Assembly (NCBI RefSeq): GCF_015775975.1
Contig: NZ_CP064056.1
Coordinates: 2,356,001 to 2,420,000 of the forward strand
Reading direction: 5' to 3'
DNA: 64,000 bases
Source: Staphylococcus lloydii
GTDB taxonomy: Bacteria > Bacillota > Bacilli > Staphylococcales > Staphylococcaceae
Each line of letters opens with the position of its first letter. The stretch's first letter is position 1. Both the position numbers and the translations under genes were made by a program. Shown here one piece after another: positions 28,580 through 37,113 of this stretch. A model generated the notes under the pieces. It did no database searches, had not been told where the DNA came from, and was given only the letters and a program-made list of their open reading frames with translations.

Positions 28580-29065
28580 ATGTTTGAATTCAGAAATGCT
28601 AAAATAACCGACTTAAACCAAATTTTAGATATTGAAAACGCTGGCTTTACATCAGCCGAAGCCGCTACCAAGAATGCGCTCATTGATAGAATACATAATA
28701 TTAATGACACTTTTATCGTTGCATTAGATAAGGATAAAATAGCCGGTTATATTAATGGCCCTGTCGTTAGCACAATGTATATTACGGATGACTTATTCGA
28801 AACTATACAACCTAATCCATCTGAAGGTGGTTATTTATCTATATTAGGTGTAGTTGTCGCAAAAGAATATAGAGGTCAGGGTTTAGCAGGTCAATTGTTA
28901 CAACGCTTTGAAAACCTAGCTAAAAAGCACAATAGAAATGGAGTAACTTTAACTTGTAGAGCTTCATTAACATCATTTTATGAAGGATACGGTTATACAA
29001 ATTATGGTGTCTCAGATTCAACTCATGGTGGTGTTGAATGGTACAACTTAATAAAACTGCTATAA
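28580..29065 (+). CDS. GNAT-family N-acetyltransferase
   Basis: A 161-residue acetyltransferase-like protein. Motif A is seen as V-V-A-K-E-Y-R-G-Q-G-L-A-G-Q-L-L (~92-107), and the C-terminal region S-F-Y-E-G-Y-G-Y resembles motif B. The order of motifs recalls arylalkylamine N-acetyltransferase-like members. The substrate is unknown. AAAGGAG site upstream; single-gene unit. Confidence 0.82.
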   Translation: MFEFRNAKITDLNQILDIENAGFTSAEAATKNALIDRIHNINDTFIVALDKDKIAGYINGPVVSTMYITDDLFETIQPNPSEGGYLSILGVVVAKEYRGQGLAGQLLQRFENLAKKHNRNGVTLTCRASLTSFYEGYGYTNYGVSDSTHGGVEWYNLIKLL

Positions 29066-29069
29066 ATAG

Positions 29070-29109
29070 GCATGATACATAAGACTAGGATTGTCGTTAT
29101 GTATCATGC
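29070..29109. terminator. bidirectional terminator between GNAT and lipoprotein genes
   Basis: Thirteen-bp arms GCATGATACATAA/TTATGTATCATGC, followed by a T run on the plus strand. Confidence 0.8.
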
Positions 29110-29134
29110 TTTTTATAAATAATAACTTTTTACG

Positions 29135-29818
29135 TTACTGTTGTTGGTATTTTATTTTACTAGCTAACTGGGCTACTTGTTCATTATCAGTTGGCTTAAT
29201 TTTAACTGTTTGAATATTTTTAGAAATTGCTTCTTTAGTTGCTTGTTCTGTTTTACTACTATCATTTTGAGAAGAATCAACCCAATTGTATGGAATATTT
29301 TTATACACATTAATTGTGCCATCTCCATTACTACTATACGTAACAGAACCTCCGGCTTTCATTGGTGCAGCTAATTTCACAACATCTTCTGGATAAACCG
29401 CACTATTTTTCACGTTTGGATTAACTTTACTTCCTTTAGCAATCTTAGTTACATTAAGTTCGTTCATACCTTCCATGTTGTTTTTCAATGGCCCTAATTG
29501 ATTCCAAACACGTGCATACTCAATTTCTTCCGAATTGGATTGAGTTAAATGGCTTTTTTTACTTTGAGCTGCTTTATTATCGTTTTGAGCATCATGAGTA
29601 TTGCTATTTTCTTTATTGTCGTTTTGAGCATCATGAGTGTTGCTACTTTCTTTATTATCCTGACTAGATTTATGCTTGTTACTATCATGTTGCTTACTTT
29701 GAGTATTATCCTTCTCTTCATTTTGATGCTTATCTTTGCTTTGAGAATTATCATTACCACAACTAGCCAACATAATCGCTGATAAAGTTAGCGTTACTAG
29801 TATACTAAATTTCCTCAC
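29135..29818 (-). CDS. lipoprotein with Asn/Asp/His/Lys-rich repeat linker
   Basis: A 227-residue lipoprotein if started at the GTG at 29818, eight bases after GGAGG; longer readings to 29869 lack a site. The lipobox is L-A-S-C at residues ~18-21. A charged linker of about 70 residues contains two near-identical T-H-D-A-Q-N-D-N-K units. A C-terminal domain of about 125 residues (V-W-N-Q-L-G-P-L onward) is of a type seen in staphylococcal lipoproteins of unknown role. The linker probably spans the cell wall. Confidence 0.8.
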   Translation of the reverse strand: MRKFSILVTLTLSAIMLASCGNDNSQSKDKHQNEEKDNTQSKQHDSNKHKSSQDNKESSNTHDAQNDNKENSNTHDAQNDNKAAQSKKSHLTQSNSEEIEYARVWNQLGPLKNNMEGMNELNVTKIAKGSKVNPNVKNSAVYPEDVVKLAAPMKAGGSVTYSSNGDGTINVYKNIPYNWVDSSQNDSSKTEQATKEAISKNIQTVKIKPTDNEQVAQLASKIKYQQQ

Positions 29819-30357
29819 AATCATTTCCTCCCTGATAATATCATTGTGTAAAACATAACATATTTTCAATTAAATAACGATCACTCTTAAAATCAATCCC
29901 GTTATAACTTTGCTTACGTTAAAGTTTTTAATATAAAAACCGACTTTAATATTGAAAAAATTAAAAAATAATTCCTATTTAGTAAATTTCAGAAAGTTTT
30001 TATTTTCTATTATGTAGTAAAATTAAACCAATAGAGAGAAAAGATACAATTTACATTACACTAGATAATCCGTAAATTGTTTGCATTATCAAAAAATCAT
30101 GAAATGGGGTGAAGCTTGAACACAACGTATTATGTTGTGATTTCTAAGAAATTATTTCTATAGATTTTTAGTTTCACAAATAGCTAATAAGTAATATGCC
30201 CTTTTGATAATACTTGCATTTCCTCTTTATAATGCCACAAAATATAATACCCTCTACACCATATCCCTTTTCTCACCCTCTTTTTTAGTCCAACAGTATT
30301 ATCCCTTTATAACTTATACAATTACTTTTTTAGTTTATTAATGCGTGGTGTTCATTA
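29819..30357. other. 540-bp intergenic region without a recognised gene
   Basis: AT-rich. A small inverted repeat CACAAC/GTTGTG lies at about 30121-30139. I found no coding region with a ribosome site longer than a few codons and no recognised RNA. Confidence 0.5.
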
Positions 30358-30365
30358 AAAAAATA

Positions 30366-30390
30366 GCCCCTCAAGCTTCTGCTCGAGGGG
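30366..30390. terminator. terminator of the VOC gene
   Basis: GC-rich arms CCCCTC(aa)/(ct)GAGGGG with an A run on the left and a seven-T run on the right, so it can act in both directions. It lies 10 bases past the VOC stop. Confidence 0.85.
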
Positions 30391-30399
30391 TTTTTTTAA

Positions 30400-30927
30400 T
30401 TAATTTGTTTCATCTGGAATAAAGACTGTACTTTCACTATCTTCAGGATAATAATAGCCATTTGGTATTGCCTGTAGTTCAATCAAACTACGCCACGGCG
30501 ATTCCACATAAACACTACTACTGCCCTTACTATCTTCATATCTAGAGTTATCATGTTTTTCTGATAACGGCTTTGCTCCTGCACTTTCAGCATCTTGAAT
30601 CGCTTGATCCATATCCTCTACAAATAACGAAATATGGTTATAACCTAAATCTTCTAATTCTAATGGATCAGCTTGATTACTACTTTCAATTTCAAACATT
30701 TCTATATTGGCACCGTGGCCAATCACAATCATTCGTTGTTTAACAATCTTGGCACCTTGCGAGAGGCCTAACTGTCTTTCAACTTCTGCACCTTCCCTAG
30801 GTTCATCACCATAACTCAATCCATCATATGCTACCTTAGCACCAAATGCTTTTTTAAAAAATTGCGTTGCTGCATCGATACTAGGTACTGTTAGACCTAC
30901 ATGATTAATACCTCTTACATTTCCCAT
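30400..30927 (-). CDS. VOC-superfamily (glyoxalase/dioxygenase-like) protein
   Basis: A 175-residue single-module VOC protein. It begins with I-N-H-V-G-L-T-V near residue 6 (metal His) and has Y-N-H-I-S-L-F-V near 104 (second metal His) and E-L near the end. The spacing recalls methylmalonyl-CoA epimerase-like or lactoylglutathione-lyase-like members. The reaction cannot be decided from sequence. Confidence 0.8.
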   Translation of the reverse strand: MGNVRGINHVGLTVPSIDAATQFFKKAFGAKVAYDGLSYGDEPREGAEVERQLGLSQGAKIVKQRMIVIGHGANIEMFEIESSNQADPLELEDLGYNHISLFVEDMDQAIQDAESAGAKPLSEKHDNSRYEDSKGSSSVYVESPWRSLIELQAIPNGYYYPEDSESTVFIPDETN

Positions 30928-31225
30928 AATTATTACCCCTACCTTTAATCTTTATATGATTTTTATACCCGGCAAGGCAATGTATATGCGATTGGCCTAT
31001 TTAATTTATTATCACAAATTAAAATTAGTAGCACTCAATTTATATATTTAAATAAACTATAATGTTTATATGGTCTTGATTTTTTAACTGGTTATGATAT
31101 GTTCAAAAAGAAGTTTAAAACTAAAAATCTACTTGGTGAAATTCAAAAAGAGACCAAATTAATCTAAACAAACCAATTATTTTAGCTAAACCTAGCTCAT
31201 CAAATTTTGATTTGAAAGGATTAAT

Positions 31226-31396
31226 ATGAAAATAGTTATTTCAATTATATTATGGTTAGTACTCTCATTTTTGATATATTACTTTATTTTTAGTAACTTT
31301 GACGAACAATTTGCAAATATACTCGTCTCTGTTTTAGTAGCGATTAGTTCATTATTATTTGGAACTTATTTAGGTAAATTATTTAAAGAAAAATAA
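31226..31396 (+). CDS. 56-residue small membrane protein
   Basis: A short gene with a GAAAGGA site eight bases before its ATG. The product has two hydrophobic helices (residues ~3-22 and 31-49) and a basic end (K-L-F-K-E-K). Similar two-helix peptides are common and uncharacterised in staphylococci. It is followed 84 bp later by another small membrane gene on the same strand. Confidence 0.6.
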   Translation: MKIVISIILWLVLSFLIYYFIFSNFDEQFANILVSVLVAISSLLFGTYLGKLFKEK

Positions 31397-31480
31397 TTTC
31401 TAAACTACCATTAAAAGTTAGCAAACGTAAATTGTTCAAAAGTAAGGAAAAGAAATAGGATTATTTTAAAGGGGGATAAA

Positions 31481-31687
31481 ATGAGTAAAGCACTGATGAT
31501 ACATCATACAATCAACATTATACTTATGATTATATTATTCATATTGAATTTCACTCATATAGGTGGAACTGTAGCATTAGTAATTTTAGCAATTTTATTT
31601 GTAATAAACAGCTCATTGTTAATCAGATCAAACAAGAAACAAGTTGAAAAAAATGGCGTTACTATAGATGACTATAATAGGAAGTAA
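31481..31687 (+). CDS. 68-residue small membrane protein
   Basis: Preceded by a strong AAAGGGGG site. Two membrane helices (about 10-27 and 30-49) and a basic polar tail of about 18 residues. No family recognised. Confidence 0.6.
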   Translation: MSKALMIHHTINIILMIILFILNFTHIGGTVALVILAILFVINSSLLIRSNKKQVEKNGVTIDDYNRK

Positions 31688-31700
31688 TATAACTTAAATT

Positions 31701-31767
31701 AGAGGGATATTATGTAGTTTGGCAAGTACAAATAAGATTGCAACTATATAATTTTATATATCCCTCT
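31701..31767 (+). terminator. long-loop terminator after the small membrane genes
   Basis: Ten-bp perfect arms AGAGGGATAT/ATATCCCTCT separated by 47 bases and followed by TTTT. The long loop makes it an unusual terminator; a regulatory leader for the next gene is the alternative. Confidence 0.5.
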
Positions 31768-31858
31768 TTTATGTGTATCTATATTTGCGCCAGCAATATT
31801 TATTTGATTTACAGATTTAAGAAAAAAAGAACATTGTTTTATAGCTAAGGAGTCAGTC

Positions 31859-32995
31859 ATGAAAAAACTTTTAGTCGTTATTTCAACCCTAATTATTTTA
31901 GCAGTAATAGTCGTTGGTTTTTCTTTACCAAAAGATAGTAAAAATTTAAAGGTTGTTGCGGTTGGTGACAACCTTATACACCCGGTAGTTTATAATGATG
32001 CAAAGGTAGGTAAAAATACTTTTGATTTCAAACCAATGTATAGCCATATTAAACCTTATATACATAATAGTGATGTCGCATATATAAATCAAGAATCACC
32101 TTTAGGTGGTGATGATATACCTTATTCTGGTTTTAAGCGATTTAACACGCCTAGTTCAATATCAAAAGACGTGATTGATACAGGATTCAACTTAATTAAC
32201 GGGTCAAATAATCATGCTCTTGACCAAGGAACGGAAGGTTTAAGAAATAATATTGATGTATGGAAAAAATATCAAACAAACGCATTATTTACTGGAGTGT
32301 TCGATTCAAAGAAAGAAAGAGATAAGACGCCAATATTAAATAAAAAAGGCACCAAAATATCTATGCTTAGTTATACATTTGGTACAAATGGTTTGAAGCC
32401 AGATCACCCTTATCAAATAAATTATATAAACAAACAAAATATGAGCAAAGATATCGCAAAAGCTAAAAAGAAAAGTGACGTTGTCATGGTTTCTATGCAT
32501 TGGGGTAATGAAGGCAGTCACCAACCAAACTCAAAACAAAAAGACATTGCTGACTTTTTAGCAAAGAAAAATGTCGACGTTGTCATAGGAATGCATCCCC
32601 ACGTAATACAACCAGTCGAATGGAAAAAAGGGACAAATGGTCATAAAACATTAGTCGCTTATTCACTTGGTAATTTTTTAAATGGACAAGAAACCGGTAC
32701 CACTAGTAATGATTTAGGCGGAAGTATTGAATTTGACATTGATAAAAAAGAAAATAAAAACAAAATCAAAAATGTAAAATGGCGCTCTATCGTTAACCAT
32801 TATGAAATTAAAGACCCTTCTGATTTAGATACCAGACATAATTTTAAACTTTATATGTTAGATGATTACACTGACAAATTATCCAATAAACATGGCAGAA
32901 ATCATAAAAAACATGGCAACATGGATAAATCTCGATTAGAGCACATCACAAAAGATGTAATTGACAATAAATATTTAGATAGTAAAAGTTATTAA
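31859..32995 (+). CDS. CapA-family protein (poly-gamma-glutamate-type metallophosphoesterase fold)
   Basis: A 378-residue protein with an N-terminal signal or anchor helix (about 1-23) and a CapA (PGA_cap) domain. Visible motifs are V-G-D-N-L-I-H near residue 36, N-Q-E-S-P-L near 78, N-G-S-N-N-H-A-L-D near 115, S-M-H-W-G-N-E near 213 and G-M-H-P-H-V near 245; these bind metal in the family. No capBC genes are adjacent, so poly-gamma-glutamate synthesis at this locus is unlikely and the substrate is unknown. AAGGAG site before the ATG. Confidence 0.87.
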   Translation: MKKLLVVISTLIILAVIVVGFSLPKDSKNLKVVAVGDNLIHPVVYNDAKVGKNTFDFKPMYSHIKPYIHNSDVAYINQESPLGGDDIPYSGFKRFNTPSSISKDVIDTGFNLINGSNNHALDQGTEGLRNNIDVWKKYQTNALFTGVFDSKKERDKTPILNKKGTKISMLSYTFGTNGLKPDHPYQINYINKQNMSKDIAKAKKKSDVVMVSMHWGNEGSHQPNSKQKDIADFLAKKNVDVVIGMHPHVIQPVEWKKGTNGHKTLVAYSLGNFLNGQETGTTSNDLGGSIEFDIDKKENKNKIKNVKWRSIVNHYEIKDPSDLDTRHNFKLYMLDDYTDKLSNKHGRNHKKHGNMDKSRLEHITKDVIDNKYLDSKSY

Positions 32996-33279
32996 ATAAT
33001 ATCTTTAGTGTATTTAATAATCACATCTTGGCTTATCTCTGAAACCGATAATGAAAGACGTAGGTCACACTGACCATATAAGACTCCCTTACAAATTTAT
33101 AGTTATGTAACTGAGCAAATGGGTAAAGATATGATGAATAAATTAGAGAAAATACAATAAAAATATTCTTGTAAAACGTATCACATCAATAATGCAACTA
33201 TATAGTTACACATTGCTACTAGAACGCTCTTACATAATCTGTCATCATCATTTAAATTCATCAATAAGGGGGAAGGAAA
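32996..33279. other. intergenic region with a possible gene remnant
   Basis: A short open stretch at about 33112-33162 (T-E-Q-M-G-K-D-M-M-N-K-L-E-K-I-Q, then stop) has no start or ribosome site and looks like the 3' end of a lost gene. The rest shows nothing I recognise. Confidence 0.35.
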
Positions 33280-33726
33280 ATGAAATTTCATAGCAAATTA
33301 AAAGAAGAAAGAAAAAGACTTAACTTATCTCAAGACGATTTAGCACAAAAGTTAAATATAAGTAGACAATCGATTTCAAAATGGGAACGTGAAAAAGGTT
33401 ATCCAAATATTGAAACACTTATCGAGTTAAGTAAAATTTTCGATATAACTATTGATGAATTACTCAAAGGAGATGATTTTTTGACAGATAAAATTATCAA
33501 AGATAGTAAAAAACTCAAACATCCTATTTTATTTAATGTAGGTGAACTGATAGGGCTATTAGGATTAATTTTATTAATAACTACTTTTGTACTAAAAGCT
33601 ATTACACTTGCTACTAATCATGAAGTACTACCATTCCTTCAAGGAGCTTTGCCCGTTACAATTGCAATCATTTTGATGTTAATTAGTTGGTTAACATACG
33701 AATTATTTGGTAAAAGCTATAAATAA
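33280..33726 (+). CDS. XRE-family transcriptional regulator with membrane tail
   Basis: A 148-residue protein. The N-terminal Cro/CI helix-turn-helix (residues ~8-62) shows L-S-Q-D-D-L-A-Q-K-L-N-I-S-R-Q-S-I-S-K-W-E. The C-terminal half holds two membrane helices (about 86-106 and 118-140). Such membrane-tethered XRE regulators occur next to genes they control and may sense membrane signals. AAGGGGGAAGG site. It converges on the operon to its right. Confidence 0.85.
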   Translation: MKFHSKLKEERKRLNLSQDDLAQKLNISRQSISKWEREKGYPNIETLIELSKIFDITIDELLKGDDFLTDKIIKDSKKLKHPILFNVGELIGLLGLILLITTFVLKAITLATNHEVLPFLQGALPVTIAIILMLISWLTYELFGKSYK

Positions 33727-33773
33727 ATTTGCTTAAATTTTATAACATTTTCTTAATCTGCCCCTTTTTTACA

Positions 33774-33817
33774 TTTCAACACACAAAAACACCCCCTTAA
33801 GCCTGTGCTTAAGGGGG
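33774..33817. repeat. 44-bp direct repeat, left copy (guaA-type terminator)
   Basis: Identical over 44 bases to 37053-37096. It contains the hairpin CCCCCTTAAG-cctgtg-CTTAAGGGGG. Here it sits between the XRE gene and the TetR-controlled operon. Confidence 0.9.
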
Positions 33818-33993
33818 CATTATTTTATTTCTTTATGTCCCAATCAGTCTTAAATTTGATTTTATAGATAATGTTTTATGTTTATACTAACTATATAATA
33901 GTGCTTATAACATATTAAGTTGATTTTGCTTTTTAATGGATCTCCCTTATTTCAATTCTACAAACTATGCTTTTCTTATTTTGCAAATCAATC

Positions 33994-34401
33994 TTATTTC
34001 TTATCAATATTTTTCCCTAATAAAATAAAGAAAAAGACAAATGCTATAGATAATAATATGTGACCTAAACCTGCAATACCAGCAATAGCTGGACTTACAC
34101 TTAATTGTTTAATTGTAGAGATGCCATTTACAAATTGCATTGCTACAGTTACAAGTAAACCTAAGTGATATATATAAAAGAAGCTATTAAATAATTTCTT
34201 GTTTTTTGTCAATTTAAATTGTGCTTCAATAACCATGAATATTAAAAACATAATCGTTCCTAATACTAGTAAATGTGTGTGAACAATGTTTAATTGGGAG
34301 AAATCACTAAAATTTTCAGCTTTAGTCATCTCTCTATAAAATAGTCCACTTAACAACCCTAATATAGTATATAGCACTGAACTGTACATTAATTTTTTCA
34401 T
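33994..34401 (-). CDS. DUF2871 membrane protein
   Basis: A 135-residue protein with four membrane helices and the conserved histidine pattern H-T-H-L-L-V-L-G near residue 41 and G-L-G-H near 109. This resembles the haem-oxidase-subunit-like DUF2871 family. It ends the operon that starts with TetR. AGGAGG site before the start. Function unknown; the histidines suggest haem or metal binding. Confidence 0.75.
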   Translation of the reverse strand: MKKLMYSSVLYTILGLLSGLFYREMTKAENFSDFSQLNIVHTHLLVLGTIMFLIFMVIEAQFKLTKNKKLFNSFFYIYHLGLLVTVAMQFVNGISTIKQLSVSPAIAGIAGLGHILLSIAFVFFFILLGKNIDKK

Positions 34402-34436
34402 AATAATACCTCCTGTATTTAATTATTGATTTATTT

Positions 34437-35291
34437 TTAAGTCATTGAAAGAAACCCAGTATTCCCTGTTAATATAATAATAAAAACTATGATTATAGCT
34501 CCTCCACATAGGCCAACCATTCCATAACGGATTATTCGATTCCAAAAATATCCATTTTTGGTATACTTTTTTTTACTAATTGAAGACTTCAAAAGTCGTC
34601 TAATCAAAAGTAATAATAGTGGAATTTGAAGAATCCATATGAATGGCTCAACCCAAGAATAATAAGAAATATTAGTACCCAAAACTAAAGTGTGCCATAA
34701 AGATAGTATATAAATAAGTAAAGTAAACCTATGTGCAAACAACCAAGCTTTTGTACTTAATTTGCTTCTTAAATAGAAAGTAGGACCTAGTAATATTGCA
34801 AGGTAGAAGCCGAAGATACCTAAATTATAACTAAAATTACCACCTTCCCATGGTGCCTGCCATGGAATAAAAGATGTTATAAAACTATCTCCCATATTAT
34901 TAAAAGATGTAGCCACTGCATGAACAAGGATCATTCCGATTACTAGTAGCGATATTTGTCGATGTAAACTATTTATCTTTGCTTTTTTAATCGGTAGCCA
35001 CTTTATTCCTTTGCTGGACGTCATAAGCCCCAATAATACACTTAAATATGACCAAAACAACGCTATTATTCCTGATGCTTGTAGAATCGGATATGACCAA
35101 TACACACCCATTTGTGCCATATTCATATCAGGCATTGCGAATTCAGCTGGGCTTAAACCTTGGGATTGACGTATAAAAATAAAAATGAATAAAGGCGTAA
35201 ACATCAATATACTTAACCACACTACTATCATGCCAGACCAAAATGTTCTTTCATCAATCTTTTTTCTTTTTATTTTCTTAGCATCCATCAC
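34437..35291 (-). CDS. ferric-reductase-like transmembrane protein
   Basis: A 284-residue protein with about seven membrane helices. Paired histidines in successive helices (L-H-R-Q-I-S-L-L-V-I-G-M-I-L-V-H, then F-A-H-R-F-T-L-L-I-Y-I-L-S-L-W-H) fit the bis-haem core of ferric reductase or YedZ/MsrQ-like domains. No flavin or NAD-binding domain is attached, so an electron partner would be needed. A strong GGGGGAG site precedes it. It lies 40 bp after the second SMR gene in the same operon. Confidence 0.78.
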   Translation of the reverse strand: MMDAKKIKRKKIDERTFWSGMIVVWLSILMFTPLFIFIFIRQSQGLSPAEFAMPDMNMAQMGVYWSYPILQASGIIALFWSYLSVLLGLMTSSKGIKWLPIKKAKINSLHRQISLLVIGMILVHAVATSFNNMGDSFITSFIPWQAPWEGGNFSYNLGIFGFYLAILLGPTFYLRSKLSTKAWLFAHRFTLLIYILSLWHTLVLGTNISYYSWVEPFIWILQIPLLLLLIRRLLKSSISKKKYTKNGYFWNRIIRYGMVGLCGGAIIIVFIIILTGNTGFLSMT

Positions 35292-35330
35292 ACTACTCCC
35301 CCCTTTTTTATAAATTTAATTTTCAAGTAA

Positions 35331-35645
35331 TTACGAAACAATTTTAAGGCCTATTACTCCTATAACTATTATGAAAAGGCCTATTATTCGCACAATATTT
35401 TTAGATTCATTAAAGAACAACATATTAATCAAAACAGCAGAAGCAGTTCCTAAACCAATCCAAACAGCATAAGCTATACTAATCTGAAGATAATTGAAGG
35501 AAATATAAAGAAAAATAAAAGCTCCGGAAAATCCTCCACTAAAGAACATTAAATTAGTAACACTTTTTTTATAAGTAAACTTTTTTAAGCCAACAACGCC
35601 AATTATTTCAAATATTGCTGCAATAAAAACGTATAGCCAACCCAT
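35331..35645 (-). CDS. SMR-family exporter subunit 2
   Basis: A 104-residue, four-helix small multidrug resistance protein starting M-G-W-L-Y-V-F-I-A-A-I-F-E-I, with the essential membrane Glu at position ~14. The segment I-A-Y-A-V-W-I-G-L-G-T near residue 57 is typical of SMR. The ATG at 35645 follows AAGGAAG and overlaps the previous gene's end; a longer frame to 35693 runs inside it. It pairs with the adjacent SMR gene as a heterodimer (YkkCD/EbrAB type). Confidence 0.85.
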   Translation of the reverse strand: MGWLYVFIAAIFEIIGVVGLKKFTYKKSVTNLMFFSGGFSGAFIFLYISFNYLQISIAYAVWIGLGTASAVLINMLFFNESKNIVRIIGLFIIVIGVIGLKIVS

Positions 35646-35646
35646 T

Positions 35647-35994
35647 TCAATTACTTCCTTCTTTTGGAGATTTCTCTGTTTTATTATCTGCAAAATTTAA
35701 TATTATTACGCCAATAACTATGACAATCATAAAAAATACTTTTATAAAATTAATACTTCCACCAAATATAAAAATATCCATGAATGCAGTTCCCAATGTG
35801 CCAAAAGCAGCAAAAACAGCATAAACAGTTCCAGTTGGTAACTTTTCGCATGCTTTTGAAAGAAAAGTAAAATCTAAAATAATAATCAGTATTATAATTG
35901 GCCAATGCCACCAACTGCTAGCAACATTAAATCCAAAAATCCATAATACTTCAAATAAAGCCGTTAGTTTAACGTAATACCAAGCTTTATTCAT
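35647..35994 (-). CDS. SMR-family exporter subunit 1
   Basis: A 115-residue, four-helix SMR protein. The membrane Glu lies in L-F-E-V-L-W (~15) and the conserved G-T-V-Y-A-V-F-A-A-F-G segment is present. The basic and acidic ends of the two SMR partners differ, as expected for antiparallel heterodimers. AGGAGA site. It is the first exporter gene downstream of a palindromic operator and of tetR. Confidence 0.85.
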   Translation of the reverse strand: MNKAWYYVKLTALFEVLWIFGFNVASSWWHWPIIILIIILDFTFLSKACEKLPTGTVYAVFAAFGTLGTAFMDIFIFGGSINFIKVFFMIVIVIGVIILNFADNKTEKSPKEGSN

Positions 35995-36015
35995 ACAATC
36001 TCTCCTAAAAAATCA

Positions 36016-36040
36016 AAAATGACTGACTGTCAGTCATTTT
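36016..36040. promoter_or_regulatory. palindromic TetR-type operator before the SMR genes
   Basis: Perfect 12-bp arms AAAATGACTGAC-T-GTCAGTCATTTT between the end of tetR and the first SMR gene. The symmetry and TGACTG...CAGTCA half-sites are typical of TetR/QacR-family targets. Regulation by the neighbouring TetR protein is inferred. Confidence 0.7.
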
Positions 36041-36051
36041 ACTATAAAAAT

Positions 36052-36636
36052 TTATATTTTCAAACCGTTAAGTAAAAATTTTTCTAATTCTTTTTTATAT
36101 TCTTTAACATTGTCTATTTCTTCTCTATCATAAATGTGGATTTGTTCTGCTGATGATTCAATGGCACCTACAATAATTTTAGCAGTATATTTAATATTAA
36201 TTGTTGAATTAATTAATCCACCCTTTTTAGCACTCATTAATAAGCTTTCTATCCAATCATACAAAGGCTTATATATACTTTCCCAGTCCCCTATAAACTG
36301 TGTTTGAGTTAGTCCAGAGTATACTAACATTGTAAGTTCTTTATATTCATTCGTTACATTAAAAATAACATTAATAATTTGTTTGATTTGTTGATCAATT
36401 GAAGAACTATCAACTTCGCTTTTTAATTCATTTATTATTTTATTAACCATTACTTCTGCAATAGACGGCATAACTGCTAATTTAGACGAAAAATATAAAT
36501 AAAAAGTGCCCTGAGCAATATTAGCTTCTTTTACAATGTCAGATACATTGGCTTTATCTATACCTTTTTCACAAAATATATCAATAGCAGCTTGCACAAT
36601 TTTTTCTTTCTTATTTATGATAATCACAACCTTCAA
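36052..36636 (-). CDS. TetR-family regulator of the SMR operon
   Basis: A 194-residue TetR-family protein. The helix-turn-helix is at residues ~10-55 (I-V-Q-A-A-I-D-I-F-C-E-K-G-I-D ... A-Q-G-T-F-Y-L-Y-F-S-S-K). A C-terminal helical domain follows. It is upstream of, and on the same strand as, the SMR pair, with the operator between them. It probably responds to a cationic drug or metabolite exported by the SMR pair. No clear second operator is seen before tetR itself. Confidence 0.85.
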   Translation of the reverse strand: MKVVIIINKKEKIVQAAIDIFCEKGIDKANVSDIVKEANIAQGTFYLYFSSKLAVMPSIAEVMVNKIINELKSEVDSSSIDQQIKQIINVIFNVTNEYKELTMLVYSGLTQTQFIGDWESIYKPLYDWIESLLMSAKKGGLINSTINIKYTAKIIVGAIESSAEQIHIYDREEIDNVKEYKKELEKFLLNGLKI

Positions 36637-37052
36637 ACATTTTTATTAGTCAAAGTTACACGTTTATTTTTGTCACCTTATATTTTAAGGGTGTAACTGT
36701 CTTTAGCGGATTCTATTCATCAAATACTTACATGCTTTGATTGTTAAATAATCCATTCGATATTATATGATATTTCTACTCATATAAATATTCAATCATA
36801 CACTAATACAAAAGACATATTCAATTTGAGTTTTTAATAGACTAACAGATGAAGAAATAAATAATTTCAAATTAAAGCATAATATATTTCACGTAAAAAT
36901 ATCAACTAAGAGAAACGTATTATGAAGAAAAATTTCAATGGGTAATGTTCTAGACAACAGTTAATCTATGGTGTTAATAAAAAGCATAATCATTACAAAA
37001 TTCATCTTATAAAAATATAGATTAAGAAACTCTATTCACAAAGTTAGCATAT
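36637..37052. other. 416-bp region without a recognised gene
   Basis: AT-rich spacer between tetR and the guaA terminator. No coding region with a ribosome site was found. It lies inside the segment bounded by the 44-bp direct repeats. Confidence 0.5.
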
Positions 37053-37096
37053 TTTCAACACACAAAAACACCCCCTTAAGCCTGTGCTTAAGGGGG
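37053..37096 (-). terminator. guaA terminator; right copy of the 44-bp direct repeat
   Basis: Hairpin CCCCCTTAAG-cacagg-CTTAAGGGGG followed by TGTTTTTGTG on the minus strand, 17 bases past the guaA stop. All 44 bases are identical to 33774-33817. Confidence 0.9.
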
Positions 37097-37113
37097 TAAT
37101 TCATTCTATCCTA

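Noticed and set aside
31098..31166. 22-residue Lys-rich frame starting M-F-K-K-K-F
   Set aside because: No ribosome site, no amphipathic pattern and no terminator; probably chance.
36637..37052. hidden gene or RNA before the guaA terminator
   Set aside because: No ribosome-site-backed frame, no hairpin with T tract other than the guaA terminator.
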